A stretch of 64,000 bases of DNA from Pyrrhosoma nymphula. Taxonomy: Eukaryota > Arthropoda > Insecta > Odonata > Coenagrionidae. The notes beneath the pieces are model-generated. The model was not told the origin of the DNA and searched no databases. It saw nothing but the letters and a program-made list of their open reading frames with translations. Position 1 is the first letter of the stretch. Each line of letters starts with the position of its first letter. Positions 23,506 through 35,189 of this stretch are shown piece by piece. Made by a program: the position numbers and the translations under genes. The DNA lies in NCBI GenBank assembly GCA_963573305.1, contig OY754337.1, forward strand, positions 47,877,164-47,941,163. Direction: 5' to 3'.

Positions 23506-25249
23506 TAAATAAATACGCAGACAAATGAACTAATGGGGATTACTCACGAGGGCTAAGATCCCATAATCAAGCAACTCATATGAAAAAAAATGAAAACATG
23601 CCGCTTATAACAGGCACGCATAGTAGATCCAATGTCAAATATGCATTTATGCCATTGAGGCAAACGTAAAATATTCATTCAAACATAAACAACGACAAAC
23701 ATAACAAATCGACATACAAACAATGCCACAATGGGCTCCCCGTTTTAGGAAGTCTCCTCTTCAAGGTCTGCGTGATGCGTTTCAATTAGTCCAAGAAAGG
23801 TGTTGTAGCGTTCGCCTAAGAATATTAATGTGCCATTAAATGAAAGGGAAAATATTCATAAATATTGCCTATTATAAAACTGATAATGGGCGCATATGGT
23901 GGGTGCATAACCAAGATAAAAATTCACTCATACTACGCAGCTCTAAACGCTAATACCTTTCTCAATTGGTGACTCATGAAAACCAGGAAATTTCAGCACT
24001 CAATCAATGTTGCACGCGCCTTACGCGGTGTAGAGGAAATATTTGAATGAGTGAGTCATCAATCGTAGGAAGAAGGGAAGGATAAAACCAAACACGGGAA
24101 GACATTGATCCTTAACTCTTCATGCGGGGATCCTCAACGCGCCACGAATATTTCCTCTGTTTAATTTTTGATGACAGCTTAATGACTGCGCAAGCGCATT
24201 CTAACATCCATTATTACGACAAACAGTTTGAACCGCTGAATAAATAAGCATAACTATGGAGTTTCATTAATGATTGCTTGAGTCACAATTAAAAGAAATT
24301 CCACCTTTTGATCACAGCGTTAGAAAATCGTCGCCTAAGTGGGAATGTGTTGGGTGAAGTATGAATGGGCCACAACAAAAATAAGCGTGACCTCACACTT
24401 ATTCATGGAATACAATACGTCCAACTTACGCTAGATAACTAAAAATATCTCTTTTCCACAATATAAAGTCACTTTCCACGACTCGGTCATTGAATAGATA
24501 CTTTGCTGTAGTTTGAGAAGGTTCCATCGCGTCTCTGCGAGTCAAAACAAATACTAAATTCCACATTTTTAATATTTTGTCAAGAAATCCTGCTGTAATA
24601 ATAAGCATCGCCTATAGAAAACCAAAATTAAGGTACAAAATATTCAGAATATCCCAGAGTGTATTTTAAATGAGCACTTATTTCGAGCCATGGGAACCAA
24701 GTGCAGCGCCATTTCTATGGAATTACAGCATTTTAACTTCAATTATCGCATCAATTGGCTAATAATAAAAAAAAGAAGGTAAGATGCCTATATTTTATTT
24801 TTTGCATTTCTAGGGACTTTTTTCCATCTTATGAACAGTTTTCCGCGAAAATGGCATTAATATTTTATGAAAAATACTATTTTTCCCCGTGTTTCTCCCA
24901 TTCCCCCATGGAACACCATGTAATTTCAAGCTCAATTAGAGAATAAAATAGGGTAGAAAGGTAATATTTCATTGTTCGTATCAGATTGAGGACAACATTT
25001 TCTACAAGTACACAGATTATGAAAAAAAGACATTTTAGTCATTCTACGCTGGAACCACCTTCTTGAGAAAGGGCTTCTTGAGAGGTGAATACATTCACCT
25101 TGGGGAAAAAACAAAATAATCAAACGTGGAAAATTCGATACTGAAGAAAGAGCAAGTTACGGCATATTAAAGCTGATTCGCGTAACCATAAAGGCATGAA
25201 ATTATTACAAATTACTTTCCTTACTGCCAAGCTACAAAGACGAGTTGTA
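23506..25249. other. AT-rich spacer, nothing recognised
   Basis: Several short chance frames only. Confidence 0.5.
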
Positions 25250-25760
25250 GAGTGGTAGCCCCACATGTAGTGGTAGCGAAACATGGTGGCAGTCGCTAGC
25301 GAAACATGGCCGTTAAGAGGAGAAGACTCGTGTGGAAGAAGTCGGCTAAGGATCGGAGAGGAAAGAACAGCATACGGAAGGCAACCCTGCCAACATGACT
25401 GCAATCAACTTGAGAAGACGGGAAAGTGTCAAGGTAAAATTAACGACAATATTTACGATCCAAACAAAGCTGGATCAAAATATGCTGATATTGTTCACAC
25501 TCCATCACAGAAGCCCATCTAAACAACTGTATTAGGAGCCATAGAGAGCTATGAAATCGATTTGTATAACAGACTGATAATTTTGAAGATGACAATAAAG
25601 GTTTGTAAACTAGGGAACCCTGGCTGTTAAACGCGGAGACTGCCTCGCTGTGCATAGCTGGCGTGTAGGGAATGGACTTATCCTCTGTAAAGGGTCTTCC
25701 ACGCACACACCACCATGTTTGGCTACTACTATAGTGGTTTACTCGCGTTATAGTGAGATT
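25250..25760 (+). repeat. Family B dispersed repeat, copy 2
   Basis: It is collinear with 10297-10790 (see that entry). Open frames on both strands at 25120-25850 are not conserved in the other copy, which argues against coding. Confidence 0.75.
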
Positions 25761-26094
25761 AGTCCCGAATACTCGAGTAAAATGAAGATACAATGCGGCC
25801 ATTTGATGGAACTTATGTATTTAGCAGAGAATAGCGACATTGCCTGATCACACATTACCCGTGTCAATACGGGACCTGTGCTGTGGCGATACCACAAGTA
25901 GAGGTATAGCACCCATATATATAGTACACAAGAACAAGCATAAATTAGTCCTTCACACTTAGAAGTCCAAATCGGACGAACACAACAGTTGAGAATTGGA
26001 TGGTATATCTCCGCTCAACGTCAAAAATGGAACTCCATTCAGCTTGAAAAATCACACCTAACATAAGCTTGTATTTGGATAAGCATGTCAATCA
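25761..26094. other. Spacer, nothing recognised
   Basis: No supported feature. Confidence 0.5.
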
Positions 26095-26471
26095 TACCGT
26101 ATTTCTCCGAATATAAGCCGCACTCGAATATAAGCCGCACCCCATTTGTGGGATCTTAAACAGGGAAAAACTTTTTTTAGTGCATCCCGTACTACCTACA
26201 GTACTAAGCGTTAGAATTTTATATCTGTTTTTACATTACCTACGTAACAGTTACCTATATTATCCTATGTAACCTTACTTTTCCGTGACTTAGGCGAGTT
26301 TATCTGGCGTCCGCGTGAATTCGAATGGCTGGTTTGCTCAAATCGGTCATTTTTACAATTTTTTAAGAAAGTTATCGAATATAAGCCGCACCTCGAATAT
26401 AAGCCGCACCCCGATTTTGAGGCCCCAATATCGGGAGAAAAAGTGCGGCTTATATTCGGGGAAATACGGTA
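26095..26471. mobile_element. TIR element with TACCGTATTTC ends
   Basis: The left end TACCGTATTTCTCCGAATAT and the complementary right end ATATTCGGGGAAATACGGTA enclose 377 bases. Near both ends GAATATAAGCCGCAC is repeated: two direct copies at 26111-26145, two at 26381-26410 and one inverted copy at the right end. This terminal motif is very widespread in animal genomes as a non-autonomous DNA element; I do not assign a superfamily. A possible 2-base CA TSD is too short to prove. Confidence 0.8.
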
Positions 26472-27544
26472 CATGGGATGCGATACGGTATACGGCATTA
26501 GGGAGGACGAAATCACATTTTACTTCCAGTCGACAACAATCCAATTTCTTTAATTGATAAAATTCTTTAACCTGGAGTAAATAAGAGGCATCGATTCATG
26601 ATGGTGTTTAAAAAAAATAACTACATTCGCGTTGACTAAGAATAGAGAGGATGTGAAAAAACGCGTTTAAGCAAAAAATTAAACTTTAAGTGGGCACTTC
26701 CACGATCTCATCCCGGGAAATTTGTTTTCTTTCATCGCAGAAATGATAATCTTTCATCCTTTCAAATCCTTGACCTTGGATGAATGTACCTGGGTGGCAA
26801 AGAATCTTTTAACTGGAGAAAGTTTCAGGAAAACCTTGAAAAACCAATTTAAACGTGACTCCTAAAGGGAAATTTACCACACTCACAAAAAGACACACAA
26901 GAGCCACACCTTTCAAAAAATTCCTTTCCATTGGAGATGAGAAGGAGATGGCATTTAAAGATGCCGACGACGCTTCACCGAAGAAATTACGACAATTTGA
27001 CACATTTACGGACAGGTTCCACAATACGAGAACATAAAGAAAACAGCCAAGGAAAAAAACGGGTCTTCCAAACGAAATGGACGAGAGTTCTGAGGGTTAT
27101 CCCACGCTACGCAGGAAACAAATTCCAAAGCCAAGACTGCTAAGTCACTTCCGTGACCATGAATGAATGCCAGCAGCCTTTAGGAATGCCAGCCTTTCGG
27201 ATAAAAGCGTTCTATTAAGTGTTCAATAAGTGGTGCTTCACAGTCCATTAATGCGCCGCAACACCTATTAATTCCCTGAATAAGCAAGGGTAATCTTCAC
27301 TTACATAGTAACCTTCTAGCCCCCTCAAACGTGTGTGACAGAGGCTGAGTTTCCACCAACTTGCACTACCAGGGCTGCTACATACAGGAGATCATGGATT
27401 TCCGGGACTTTTGTCAGCACTGGCGAGTCTTCCTTTTGTGAAAAGGACAAAATCACCTTACCACTTTTTTTTGCCATGAAGGCAGGGTGCGGCATTTTCT
27501 GTTTTATCCTTTATTGTCTCATTACGATCAATACCATCTTTACC
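26472..27544. other. Spacer, nothing recognised
   Basis: No supported feature. Confidence 0.5.
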
Positions 27545-27902
27545 ATAAGGGCACACGGGGCTCGAGCCCAGGGCCCCCGACCTCACGGGGGCCCCGAAAT
27601 GCCGATATATTTGCTTAGACAAAAAAAGGAGCTCATTTTTTTCGGTTTTCAAGTAGATACCTACGAAAATTACCCTCAGATTTTCAATTTTTTCCAGAGC
27701 AGATGAACAGTGAATATTTTAACAATAATAAATACGTATTATTTGCTATTTGGTGAAACTGATTAACTGCGCCATAAGCATAATAAATATAAAATCATAA
27801 CAGAAAAATATTTTTTCTTGTCATTCCCTTTTTTTACTTTCCAACCAAGGGCCCCAAATTTTTGTGTGCCCAGGGGCCCCGGAATGTCCTAAGACGGCCC
27901 TG
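27545..27902. repeat. GC-tipped element remnant
   Basis: Blocks rich in GGGCCC (27549-27600 and 27847-27885) flank an AT-rich middle. GGGGCCCCGAAATG and GGGGCCCCGGAATG occur on the two sides, and the right edge GACGGCCCTG (27893-27902) has a hAT-like CAGGGCCGTC end on the minus strand. No matching left terminus was found, so boundaries and class are tentative. Confidence 0.4.
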
Positions 27903-28320
27903 ATGACGATGCTATTCGTAGCTGACCTCAGTTTACTCGAGGCCTCGTGTTTTTGGGCGGGGCTGGAGGGTCGTCAGCGTTCGCTATTGGCCGCTTGTAT
28001 GTGGCCCCACCGCCGCACCACAATCTGCACGGTGTTTCGCATCGCCCGATGCTCCGAGTCTGCTGCTCTGCCGAAGAATTGGCAGAAAATCTTCGACAGG
28101 AGGACATCTAGGAGCTCAAGCTTCCTATCCCGATGCATCCTTTTAAACGTATCCATCTTTTAGCGTAACGCCCATAGGATAGGATGCATCGGAGTGCAGA
28201 GTTCTGCACCACCTGGATTCTCTGAAGGGTTGACTGCGACACACCACACCATACAGGGGCCGCGTACGCGATGACTGGCAGTACACGGAGGATAGTACCG
28301 GGACTTTTCCAGGTTTTCTA
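27903..28320 (-). pseudogene. Jockey-like LINE reverse transcriptase C-terminal fragment
   Basis: The minus strand from about 28310 reads VIAYAAPVWCGVSQSTLQRI, then QVVQNSALRCILSYGRYAKR. These are the RPV-TYA-PVWC and LQ-VQNK-LR motifs that follow the RT palm in Jockey-type elements. After a frameshift the next minus frame (28156-27974) continues LELLDVLLSKIFCQFFGRAA. The palm, endonuclease and 3' UTR are missing or unrecognisable. No TSD was found. The clade assignment is an inference from these motifs. Confidence 0.8.
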
Positions 28321-28699
28321 AAACAAAATATTCTTTTTTCCTGGTGAAAATATCCATTCTTTCATAATTGTGTATTTCAAAGGAGCACGAATAGCAGAAC
28401 AACAAATTAATGCATGCACTATGGGGGATCAAGGTTTCCCAAAAATGGAACGTCACCACTATCGCTCTGGGAGAAAATATACTTCCTTTCTGGTGGCGGA
28501 CTCATCACCCGTCTGATTGCCGTCTGCTTGCATTCCCCGAGCGTTATTCGCACTGGCCACCAAACGAAGCCGCATTATATGACCTTGTATGCATTTCAAA
28601 CATTCGATTTACCTATCTCGCTCTCTCCTTATTTATGGGCATAATTAATTGCTAAACACCAAATCAGAACTCCACTGCCTCATTGAGGCAACACGCTAA
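28321..28699. other. Spacer, nothing secure
   Basis: A short CTTTTCCAGGTTTTC word near 28303 links to the repeat at 28905-28996. Confidence 0.45.
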
Positions 28700-28795
28700 A
28701 AACGAAGAAGACGACGGACGAGTCGTCCGTCGAAACGTCGCTACTTTTCACCAAATTTAACTCGGAAATCCCGAGGAGAATTTACGCTCACTACA
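28700..28795 (+). repeat. Hammerhead-like element end
   Basis: CGAAGA (28703-28708), then the near-palindrome GACGGACGAGTCGTCCGTC (28713-28731), then GAAAC (28732-28736), followed by CGTC and a tail with AATCCCGAGGAGAATTTACGCT. The same order with close sequence occurs at 31057-31143 and inverted at 30923-31007. Relative to a hammerhead core the U of CUGA is missing here. Confidence 0.55.
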
Positions 28796-28849
28796 AACTT
28801 GTCTACACACCATCAGACAAGTTCCTGATATTGTACTCCTCACTTGTTG

Positions 28850-29000
28850 AAAAAAAATCATATTTGACTTCGAAAAGCAAATTCCCAGCCTAATTTCACA
28901 CCTTCCACGACTTTTCCAGGTTTTCCAGCCCAATTTCAGCCCATTTCCATGACTATTCCATGTAATCCAGGTTTTTCCAGGCCATTTGCAACCCTGGATA
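28850..29000 (+). repeat. CTTTTCCAGGTTTTCCAG-type dispersed repeat
   Basis: Words CTTTTCCAGGTTTTCCAG and TCCAGG-TTTTCCAGG, ending in GCAACCCTGG, recur here, at 43921-44015 and in part at 41154-41235. It resembles a short interspersed element end found in other invertebrates, but I cannot name it. Confidence 0.55.
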
Positions 29001-29507
29001 CTCTATAAGTATCCTAAAAATGTTATTGAATCTACGACTATGGATGCATTACTAAATATCTGCAAATACGTGTCAAGAGGTGAAATTTCACCAACATCAA
29101 TTTAGTGTAGGTACACTACATCCTACCAATGTAATAGAAAGATTAAGGTATTTAGAAATTACATTAATACAAGAGAAAGATACACAGACAGAGACACAAG
29201 TATACAGGAATCATGCGAGACGTACGTATAATATTGCGTATCAAATCAAGACAAAAATCTCAGAGAGCAAATAAAACAATAAGGTACACTACTCATTAGA
29301 AATTATAATGATAAAGTCTCAATAGCTATAACGGTCTCTAATTGTTCCAGGAAAAAAGTTACATCTTAAATTCTGTCCACTATGGTTTCTATTTATCAAA
29401 TCTTGAAGTCATGATCACCTGCCATGGCGTGTCGGGTTTCGTAAAATATTAAGAACGTCGTCAGAAAATAAATATTGATTTGAAACATACGTAAGAGACA
29501 AAGAATA
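29001..29507. other. AT-rich spacer, nothing recognised
   Basis: No supported feature. Confidence 0.5.
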
Positions 29508-29640
29508 TTTTACAAAACTACATAACAACATTCAAAAACACCACCCGGGTTTCAATGCGTGAGCAGCATCGGATAATGATATTCACACATTGAAACCCGG
29601 GTCGCACTTTTATGCGTTGTTTTGTGATTTTGTAAAAGTT
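29508..29640. repeat. Imperfect foldback with perfect 15-base core arms
   Basis: ACCCGGGTTTCAATG (29543-29557) is mirrored exactly at 29588-29602. The outer arms TTTTACAAAAC-ACA-AACAAC extend the similarity to roughly 50 bases per side around a 30-base loop. It could be a small foldback element. TSD not found. Confidence 0.8.
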
Positions 29641-29938
29641 ACCATCAATTAATTAAATATTAGTAATATGGAATAGCACTAAGTTGCCAAATAAATTGTT
29701 TTATAAAAGATTAAGACTAATTTTAAACGACACGACTTTCTGAAAGCGATTCCCATACATGAATTACTGCAGCAAGCTTGTAACATCAAAGGGATTATCG
29801 TAACGACCTTTTGCATATCTCTACTGTATTTCAGCCTACCTCATAAGGATCCCAAATACTAGAAACGATGTTCGGTGTATGTTCGTTGGATAGATAGTTA
29901 GATGGTGCACTAATTCATCAGGGATGAAAAGTCATGTC
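29641..29938. other. Spacer, nothing recognised
   Basis: No supported feature. Confidence 0.5.
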
Positions 29939-30538
29939 CAGGGTGGCCACCGTTTCAATGAAATCAAATTCACCGTTATTCACGGTTTTTAAGGTCGAAA
30001 ATTGCCATATTCACGGTTTTCTTTTACCTTAAAATGCAAATTCATACAAAATCATATTTTTTCACAAGCATAATAATTCCTAATATGATAGACAAACGCG
30101 GTAGGTAAAGTTAAATCCTAATAAGGCGCCGTTAATTTAATGAAAGGTAAGGATTTATATTTTTAGCATGTTTTTATGGTTAATCAAATGAACACTAATG
30201 TCCAAGTGAATTCTATTCACCCGAGACTCGCTGAAAACTTGGTGAACACAGGCGTCTATTAATCTTTTCGGTCTCCTCAGCATAAACCTAAATTCTGGCA
30301 AGAATTCCAAGGGCTCGGAAAGGATATACGAAGAAACGTCGATAGTAGCAAAACCATAGAGTTAGAAACAGTACATAGGATAGCATTTACAGTAGACCGC
30401 CAAAACTTGTTCCCAGGACTAAATAAAACTGACTTTTGTACCATCTAAAACTCTTATAGAGCAATTGAGGACCCAAACACACCAAAATTAAGGCTTAAAA
30501 AACGGAATTCACGGTTTCACTGTTGAGTGGCCACCCTG
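29939..30538. mobile_element. TIR element with CAGGGTGGCCAC ends
   Basis: CAGGGTGGCCAC at the left is exactly complementary to GTGGCCACCCTG at the right. GTGAAACCGTGAATTC-like DNA follows inside both ends (diverged on the left). The 600-base interior has an open, unrecognised stretch on the plus strand near 30270-30450 but no transposase signature. Flanking ATGTC and ATGTT could be a 4-5 base TSD. Superfamily uncertain. Confidence 0.75.
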
Positions 30539-30922
30539 ATGTTTGCACTTCGTTTCCCTTTGAGTACCAAAATCATTGGCTAATCATTGCCTTAAAAGAA
30601 GAAGACTCAGAAATGGCAGTCCCGGGTGGTCTTGTACCCAAGGGACATTATTTGCAAACCCTCCAGACGAGGACTATTAAGGATTTATGGGAACAGGAGA
30701 GGTTTTAGCGAAGCAGGACATGAATAATACAAAATCAAAAAGACGGGAGAAACTGAAAGAAAGCAAGAAAAAATTCCCAGACTCCGGAATTATTTAGGAG
30801 AAGGCGCTTTTAATCCCCGAAAAGGAACACCGGGTAGGTTTTCTGCGAAATTATGCTTGAGATACAGCACGTGCATTGTCACGTCCAGGGAAGTTGGGCC
30901 ATGGCAAACATATGCACCCAAA
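30539..30922. other. Spacer, nothing recognised
   Basis: No supported feature. Confidence 0.5.
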
Positions 30923-31143
30923 GCGTAAGTTATTCTCGGGATTTCCACCGGGCTATATTGGCAAAAAGTACCAACGTTTCGACGGACGACTCGTCAATCT
31001 TCTTCAGGGTAAAAGTCTTCATCGTCTTCGTTCATCGTCTTCTGCTTCTTTTTTACCTTAAAGGCGATGGATGAGTCGTCCGTCGAAACGTCTACACTTA
31101 TTGCCACTTTAACCCGGTAGAAATCCCGAGAAGAATTTACGCT
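30923..31143. repeat. Head-to-head pair of hammerhead-like element ends
   Basis: The left arm (30923-31007, minus) and right arm (31057-31143, plus) are inverted copies. Each carries the GTCGTCCGTCGAAACGT motif and a tail with ACCCGGTAGAAATCCCGAG or its close variant, then TTACGC. The 50-base spacer is CTT/TTC-rich. The same motif and tail appear singly at 28700-28795. Confidence 0.8.
30976..31007 (-). ncRNA. Hammerhead-ribozyme-like core
   Basis: On the minus strand: CUGAAGA (31007-31001), one A (31000), stem arm GAUUGACG, loop AGU, arm CGUCCGUC, then GAAAC (30980-30976). The eight-pair stem has one mismatch and one G-U. All invariant bases of CUGANGA and GAAA are present, but one extra base separates A9 from stem II. 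Helices I and III with a cleavage site were not established. Confidence 0.45.
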
Positions 31144-31205
31144 AAGCATTCGCAGGGAAAGCATTGAATCTTTTTTCATGTGCACCCATATTTAATTTCA
31201 TATCT

Positions 31206-31265
31206 GTTCGTCTAAATCTACATACTACGCAGCAAGCCGCCACAGAGGAGTGTGGCAGGGGGCGT
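31206..31265 (-). repeat. Tailed dispersed repeat (family T), 3' end
   Basis: The minus strand reads GGTGTCCTAACGCCCCCTGC, CACACT, then GCGGCTTGC and AGTATGTAGATTTAGA. It is the same sequence as 63915-64000 in the opposite orientation, and its tail matches 39289-39336. The (TAGATG)n tail suggests a retroposed 3' end. Confidence 0.75.
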
Positions 31266-31379
31266 TAGGACACCAGCTATGGAGAGGGGAGGAGGATAGG
31301 GAAAAGGAGGGGGGAATGGACAAGGTGAGTTGAATTTTAACTACGTGTTTTCAGTTTCTTCGAAACCTGGTGTTGGTGG

Positions 31380-31690
31380 AGGATGCTGACGATCAAATGG
31401 ACGGATAACATTAGAAATGAAGAAGTATATAGAAGAAGAGGAAAGAACGATGTGGAACACCATACATACAAGAAGAACCAGATGGAATGGGCACTCCCTG
31501 AGGCACAATGGGTTCGTGGAAAAAATAATTGAAGGAGAAATAGAGGCAAAAGTCCCAAGAGGTAGGCCAAGGGATAAATACATTGACCATATAAAGAGGA
31601 AAGTACATAAGAAGAACTACCAGGGAGTAAGGGACTAAGGGAAGAATGGAAGGCTTCGGTCAATCAATCTTAGGATTGAACGACTAATGA
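31380..31690 (+). pseudogene. LINE C-terminal tail
   Basis: The plus-strand frame reads RTRWNGHSLRHNGFVEKIIE, then GEIEAKVPRGRPRDKYIDHI. These are the LIGH-LRH-GF-IIEG and GRPR motifs at the end of many arthropod LINE ORFs. The segment after the stop (GGTCAATCAATCTTAGGATT) is shared, inverted, with 33440-33475, so 33425-33830 is a related copy on the other strand. RT palm absent. Confidence 0.7.
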
Positions 31691-33179
31691 ATGCCTACCG
31701 TAAAATCAACTGACCTACGTAAAGTAAAGTTCTCTAAATCCAAAGGTAATAAGGGAAGCTGATAGGAAAAATACCCTTTCCACTTCATTAGTTTATGCCT
31801 ATCTCATCTTATTCAAATAATTAAGTGCACTCGTACAGACTTAGGGGCTTTGGCTTCTATGTCTGTGTAAATAGACGATTGGATTCCTCCTATGTCCCGC
31901 AATCCTAAAAATTAATATTTCTCCTTCGCCTACATCTCGCCATAATGTCTCTGGTTCCCTTATAAGAATTGCGTCCACTTTTACGATAGCAATAGCAGTT
32001 GCCTCATCTCTCCGTAATGAAATCATCTGCTTAACAAGGTGAACAACGTTGCGGGCGAAGAGTTTACTCTTCTCAAATACGTGACTTGCTTTTTGCGCTG
32101 CTATTCATTTACTGGTCACACCATTGATTACTCACGAGCATCGCGTGAAGTTGTTCGCATCCATTCACTCAATCATTGTTTCAGCGTCAAATAATTAAGC
32201 TGGTTCTGCATAAAAAACGTGCACTTAAAATTGACAATGGAACATGATAAGTGCTGTACAAGAAGAGATTTGATGAATGATTTTTTCTATGACCGTCATT
32301 GTCTAGGGGCCGCTATTTTTAAATGACGATGTTTTGTCTATAAACACCGTTTTAGGTGTGATAGGCAAGTAGATTTTCGTAATTACCGACCTCGAAATAC
32401 CGGGATATGACGTTTGGTGAACAGAAAACAGTGAATTCCGACTTGATGCCTAACGGCGTCCATTTCGAAAAAATGGCACCATTAGCCAAAAAACTTTCTT
32501 TCGCGCAGATATAAACATTCTAAGGCTATCCATAGGCATGATTGACTTGGTCACATTCGAGCGTAGAATTATAAATTATCATGATTTTCAAAAAATTTAA
32601 TTAATTAGCTTTCATCTTGGAAAATGGCGGATATGAAGCTCGAGGGTCATAATGTAATATGAGGCACATGTCATAATGTAATATGATGTCTTACATGAAT
32701 CCCGAATGTGATATGTCCTACATGTAACCCGAGGAGGGTCCGTATCTAAAAAAAATCGTTTTTGGCCAACATATCTACCTCTGTGCCAAGTGGCATGTAT
32801 TAATCAACATTTGCAGTTTTTTTATCAATACGTATACGATCGTGTACCGCGCGTATTACTAGACAAAGATGGAAAATACTAGAAATACGTGGTTGGTGGT
32901 CAAGATTAGCGAAAGAAGCTTTTCCACCGGAAGAACTATCATCTCTATACGAATGGAAAATATTTGTCCTTGTTCTTGTTCAATGCCTCACGTCTTCTTG
33001 CCTCTTCTTCGCTTTCCTAGCATATTCCTGCATCACTACGAGCATACGTTACGTAACATCTTCATTGATATAGCAACGGAAAATGATAGCTAAGTTCTTA
33101 GCTGTCATTTCTCAACGTCAGACAAAATGTAATAAAAAGTGTTCAATTATGAGGCCTAAGTTCTGAAAGGTTATGATCA
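31691..33179. other. AT-rich spacer, nothing recognised
   Basis: A plus-strand frame of 74 codons at 32869 has no recognisable feature. Confidence 0.5.
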
Positions 33180-33247
33180 CCAGGATCAGAGACCGGGACC
33201 CTCAGGTTGGTAGCCGAGTTCTGCACCCACTAGGCTACCACCTTAGC
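33180..33247 (-). repeat. tRNA-like sequence (SINE head or pseudogene)
   Basis: On the minus strand TAGCCTAGTGG (33227-33237) is a perfect A box. The downstream region GAGGGTCCCGGTCTCTGATCC contains a degraded B box at 33183-33194 with normal spacing. The T arm no longer pairs. Probably a dead tRNA-derived SINE. Confidence 0.5.
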
Positions 33248-33424
33248 GGTAAACCGCAACGCCAGCGGATATCTTCATAGCGTTTAATTCTTCACCCTAC
33301 GAACAAGTCCGTGCTAAAGCCTGAGCAGAATAATTAGAGTCGCCAATATTTTACGAGGATTTGCTTTGTCTCCGCGAAGCGCCCATTCCGGCCACAGCTA
33401 TCAAGTCTATTCACCTCTCTATGA

Positions 33425-33830
33425 ACATCGCCAATGATCGTTGAATCCTAAGATTGGTTGACTTAAGCCTTCCATCCTTCCCTTTCTAATGCTAGTTCCC
33501 TTACTCCCTATTAGTTTTTATGTACTTTTATCTTTAGTTGGTAAATGTATTTATCCCTTGGCCTTCCTCTAGGAACTTTTGTATTTAGTTCTCCTTCAAT
33601 TATGTTCTTCACAAACCCATCGTGCCTCAGGGTGTGCCCAATCCATCTGATTCTTCTTTTCTGTATAGTGCTTCATATCGTCCTTTCCTCTTCAAATCTT
33701 CAGCATGCTTCATTTTTTTATTTTATCCGTCAATTTTATCTTCATCATCCGCCTCCAACACAAGATTTCGAAAGCTTCAAATCTTTTCTGGTCTATGAAC
33801 ATATTTATCTCTGTTAGTATTAAATGTCAT
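33425..33830 (-). pseudogene. LINE C-terminal tail, inverted relative of 31380-31690
   Basis: The minus strand contains, in order toward lower coordinates, RMKHYTEKKNQMDWAHPEAR-like codons, then FVKNIIEGELNTKVPRGRPR and DKYIYQ. The 3' end has the CCTAAGATTGGTTGA block that is complementary to 31660-31675. It is broken by frameshifts and has no palm domain. Confidence 0.65.
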
Positions 33831-34380
33831 GGTCTTCTCAAGAGGTTTTCGGCGCTAGGTTCAACGTCCAGACACGCCCAGAATTCAGGAGGAATGGGAG
33901 TGTGACTAAAATGGTAAAATTATCAAACTCTGAATATCGGTTTTGGCAAGATGGGTGGAGTGGGAAAATTTTTGATGGATGTAAATTTATGCATTCGGAG
34001 GACGGGATGAAAAAATCGGTTCGTCGGAAGAGCCCATGGGCAAGAGATAACTCGTTGGATGCATACCAAATGAACGCATGCAAATTAAGAGCCTATTTCG
34101 CTGGGGAAAAATGCATTGAAACATGATAGTCCATCTGCAAATTCAAGTTAAAGTTCAACTCGTGTTGCTGAACGCAAACGCCACTCTCTTCTGAAATTAA
34201 TGAGTGATATATTATGCCGGTGTCCCACGGTGAAATTTGAATCTAATATTTGTGTACAAAATGTTTCCTCCGGAAAATTTCCGGATTATCGCAGCTACAG
34301 CCTCGGCATATCGGGATATGATGTGATATGATTTAGAGAAATTATAGCTTGCTAGCATTAGAAAACTAGTTTGGCGGAAC
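33831..34380. other. Spacer, nothing recognised
   Basis: A 100-codon plus frame at 33824-34126 has no recognisable domain. Confidence 0.45.
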
Positions 34381-34430
34381 GCGGGACTAGCTCAGAGGTC
34401 GTTGCTTCGAATCTCTCCTTGGGCGTGGAA
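34381..34430 (+). repeat. Truncated tRNA-like fragment
   Basis: TAGCTCAGAGG (34388-34398) is a perfect A box. GCTTCGAATCTC (34403-34414) resembles a B box, but the spacing is far too short, so the anticodon arm is missing. Confidence 0.4.
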
Positions 34431-35189
34431 GTGCTAATTATATTTAATTAGTTATATTAATAAATATATATAATACCCTAATAACTACCGCAAGGGTGTA
34501 TGGCGGAAAAAATGTTTTCTCTAACATGTGCTGCACTATACCTAACAAAAGTTAATCAAACTACGGCTATTAATGCATTAACAATAACCTTCAAATTCCT
34601 ACCTGTCAGGAAGTGAAATTTTACCAACACATACTACAAATGATATATAAACTCTGATGAGTATACATGTATTTTGTAATTCTTCTCTCCATATTTCTCC
34701 ATCTTTTTCCTCCCTCAAGTATCTCTTTAGCTCTAAAAATAATCATCTAACGTGAGCATGGTGCGTGGCACACATTAATCCAGCAGTTGCGTCCTTCAGA
34801 AACTTATTGACTTACCCTCATACGTTAGTCCTCAGTACACTCCATAGGCAATAAAAAGATTCCTCGCATGGATTTTGATGAAGCATAGTCATTGCTCTAT
34901 GACCCATTGGCCTACAATACGCCACTATAATGTTTTGACCCACATTAGCTTTTCTATCAATTATGACGTCATCATTTACGTTCGATAAAACCCCTACCAA
35001 AACCTTTCCATTACCAAACAATAAAACGCTTAAAATTAACAATTTTCACAATGAGAAAAGCCTTTGTGGCTAACCTTTATCGCAATTCGTTTAAATATTA
35101 TCAATGATATCCATTAATAATAAAAACATGGACATATGCGAAGTAAAGTTAAAAGAGGATCCAGATGTGGTGAGTGGAACTATATAGAA
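34431..35189. other. AT-rich spacer, nothing recognised
   Basis: No supported feature. Confidence 0.5.

Noticed and set aside
31057..31089. Third full hammerhead core on the plus strand
   Set aside because: The hairpin and GAAAC are intact, but the CUGANGA box reads UUAAAGG, so it is listed only as part of the inverted pair.
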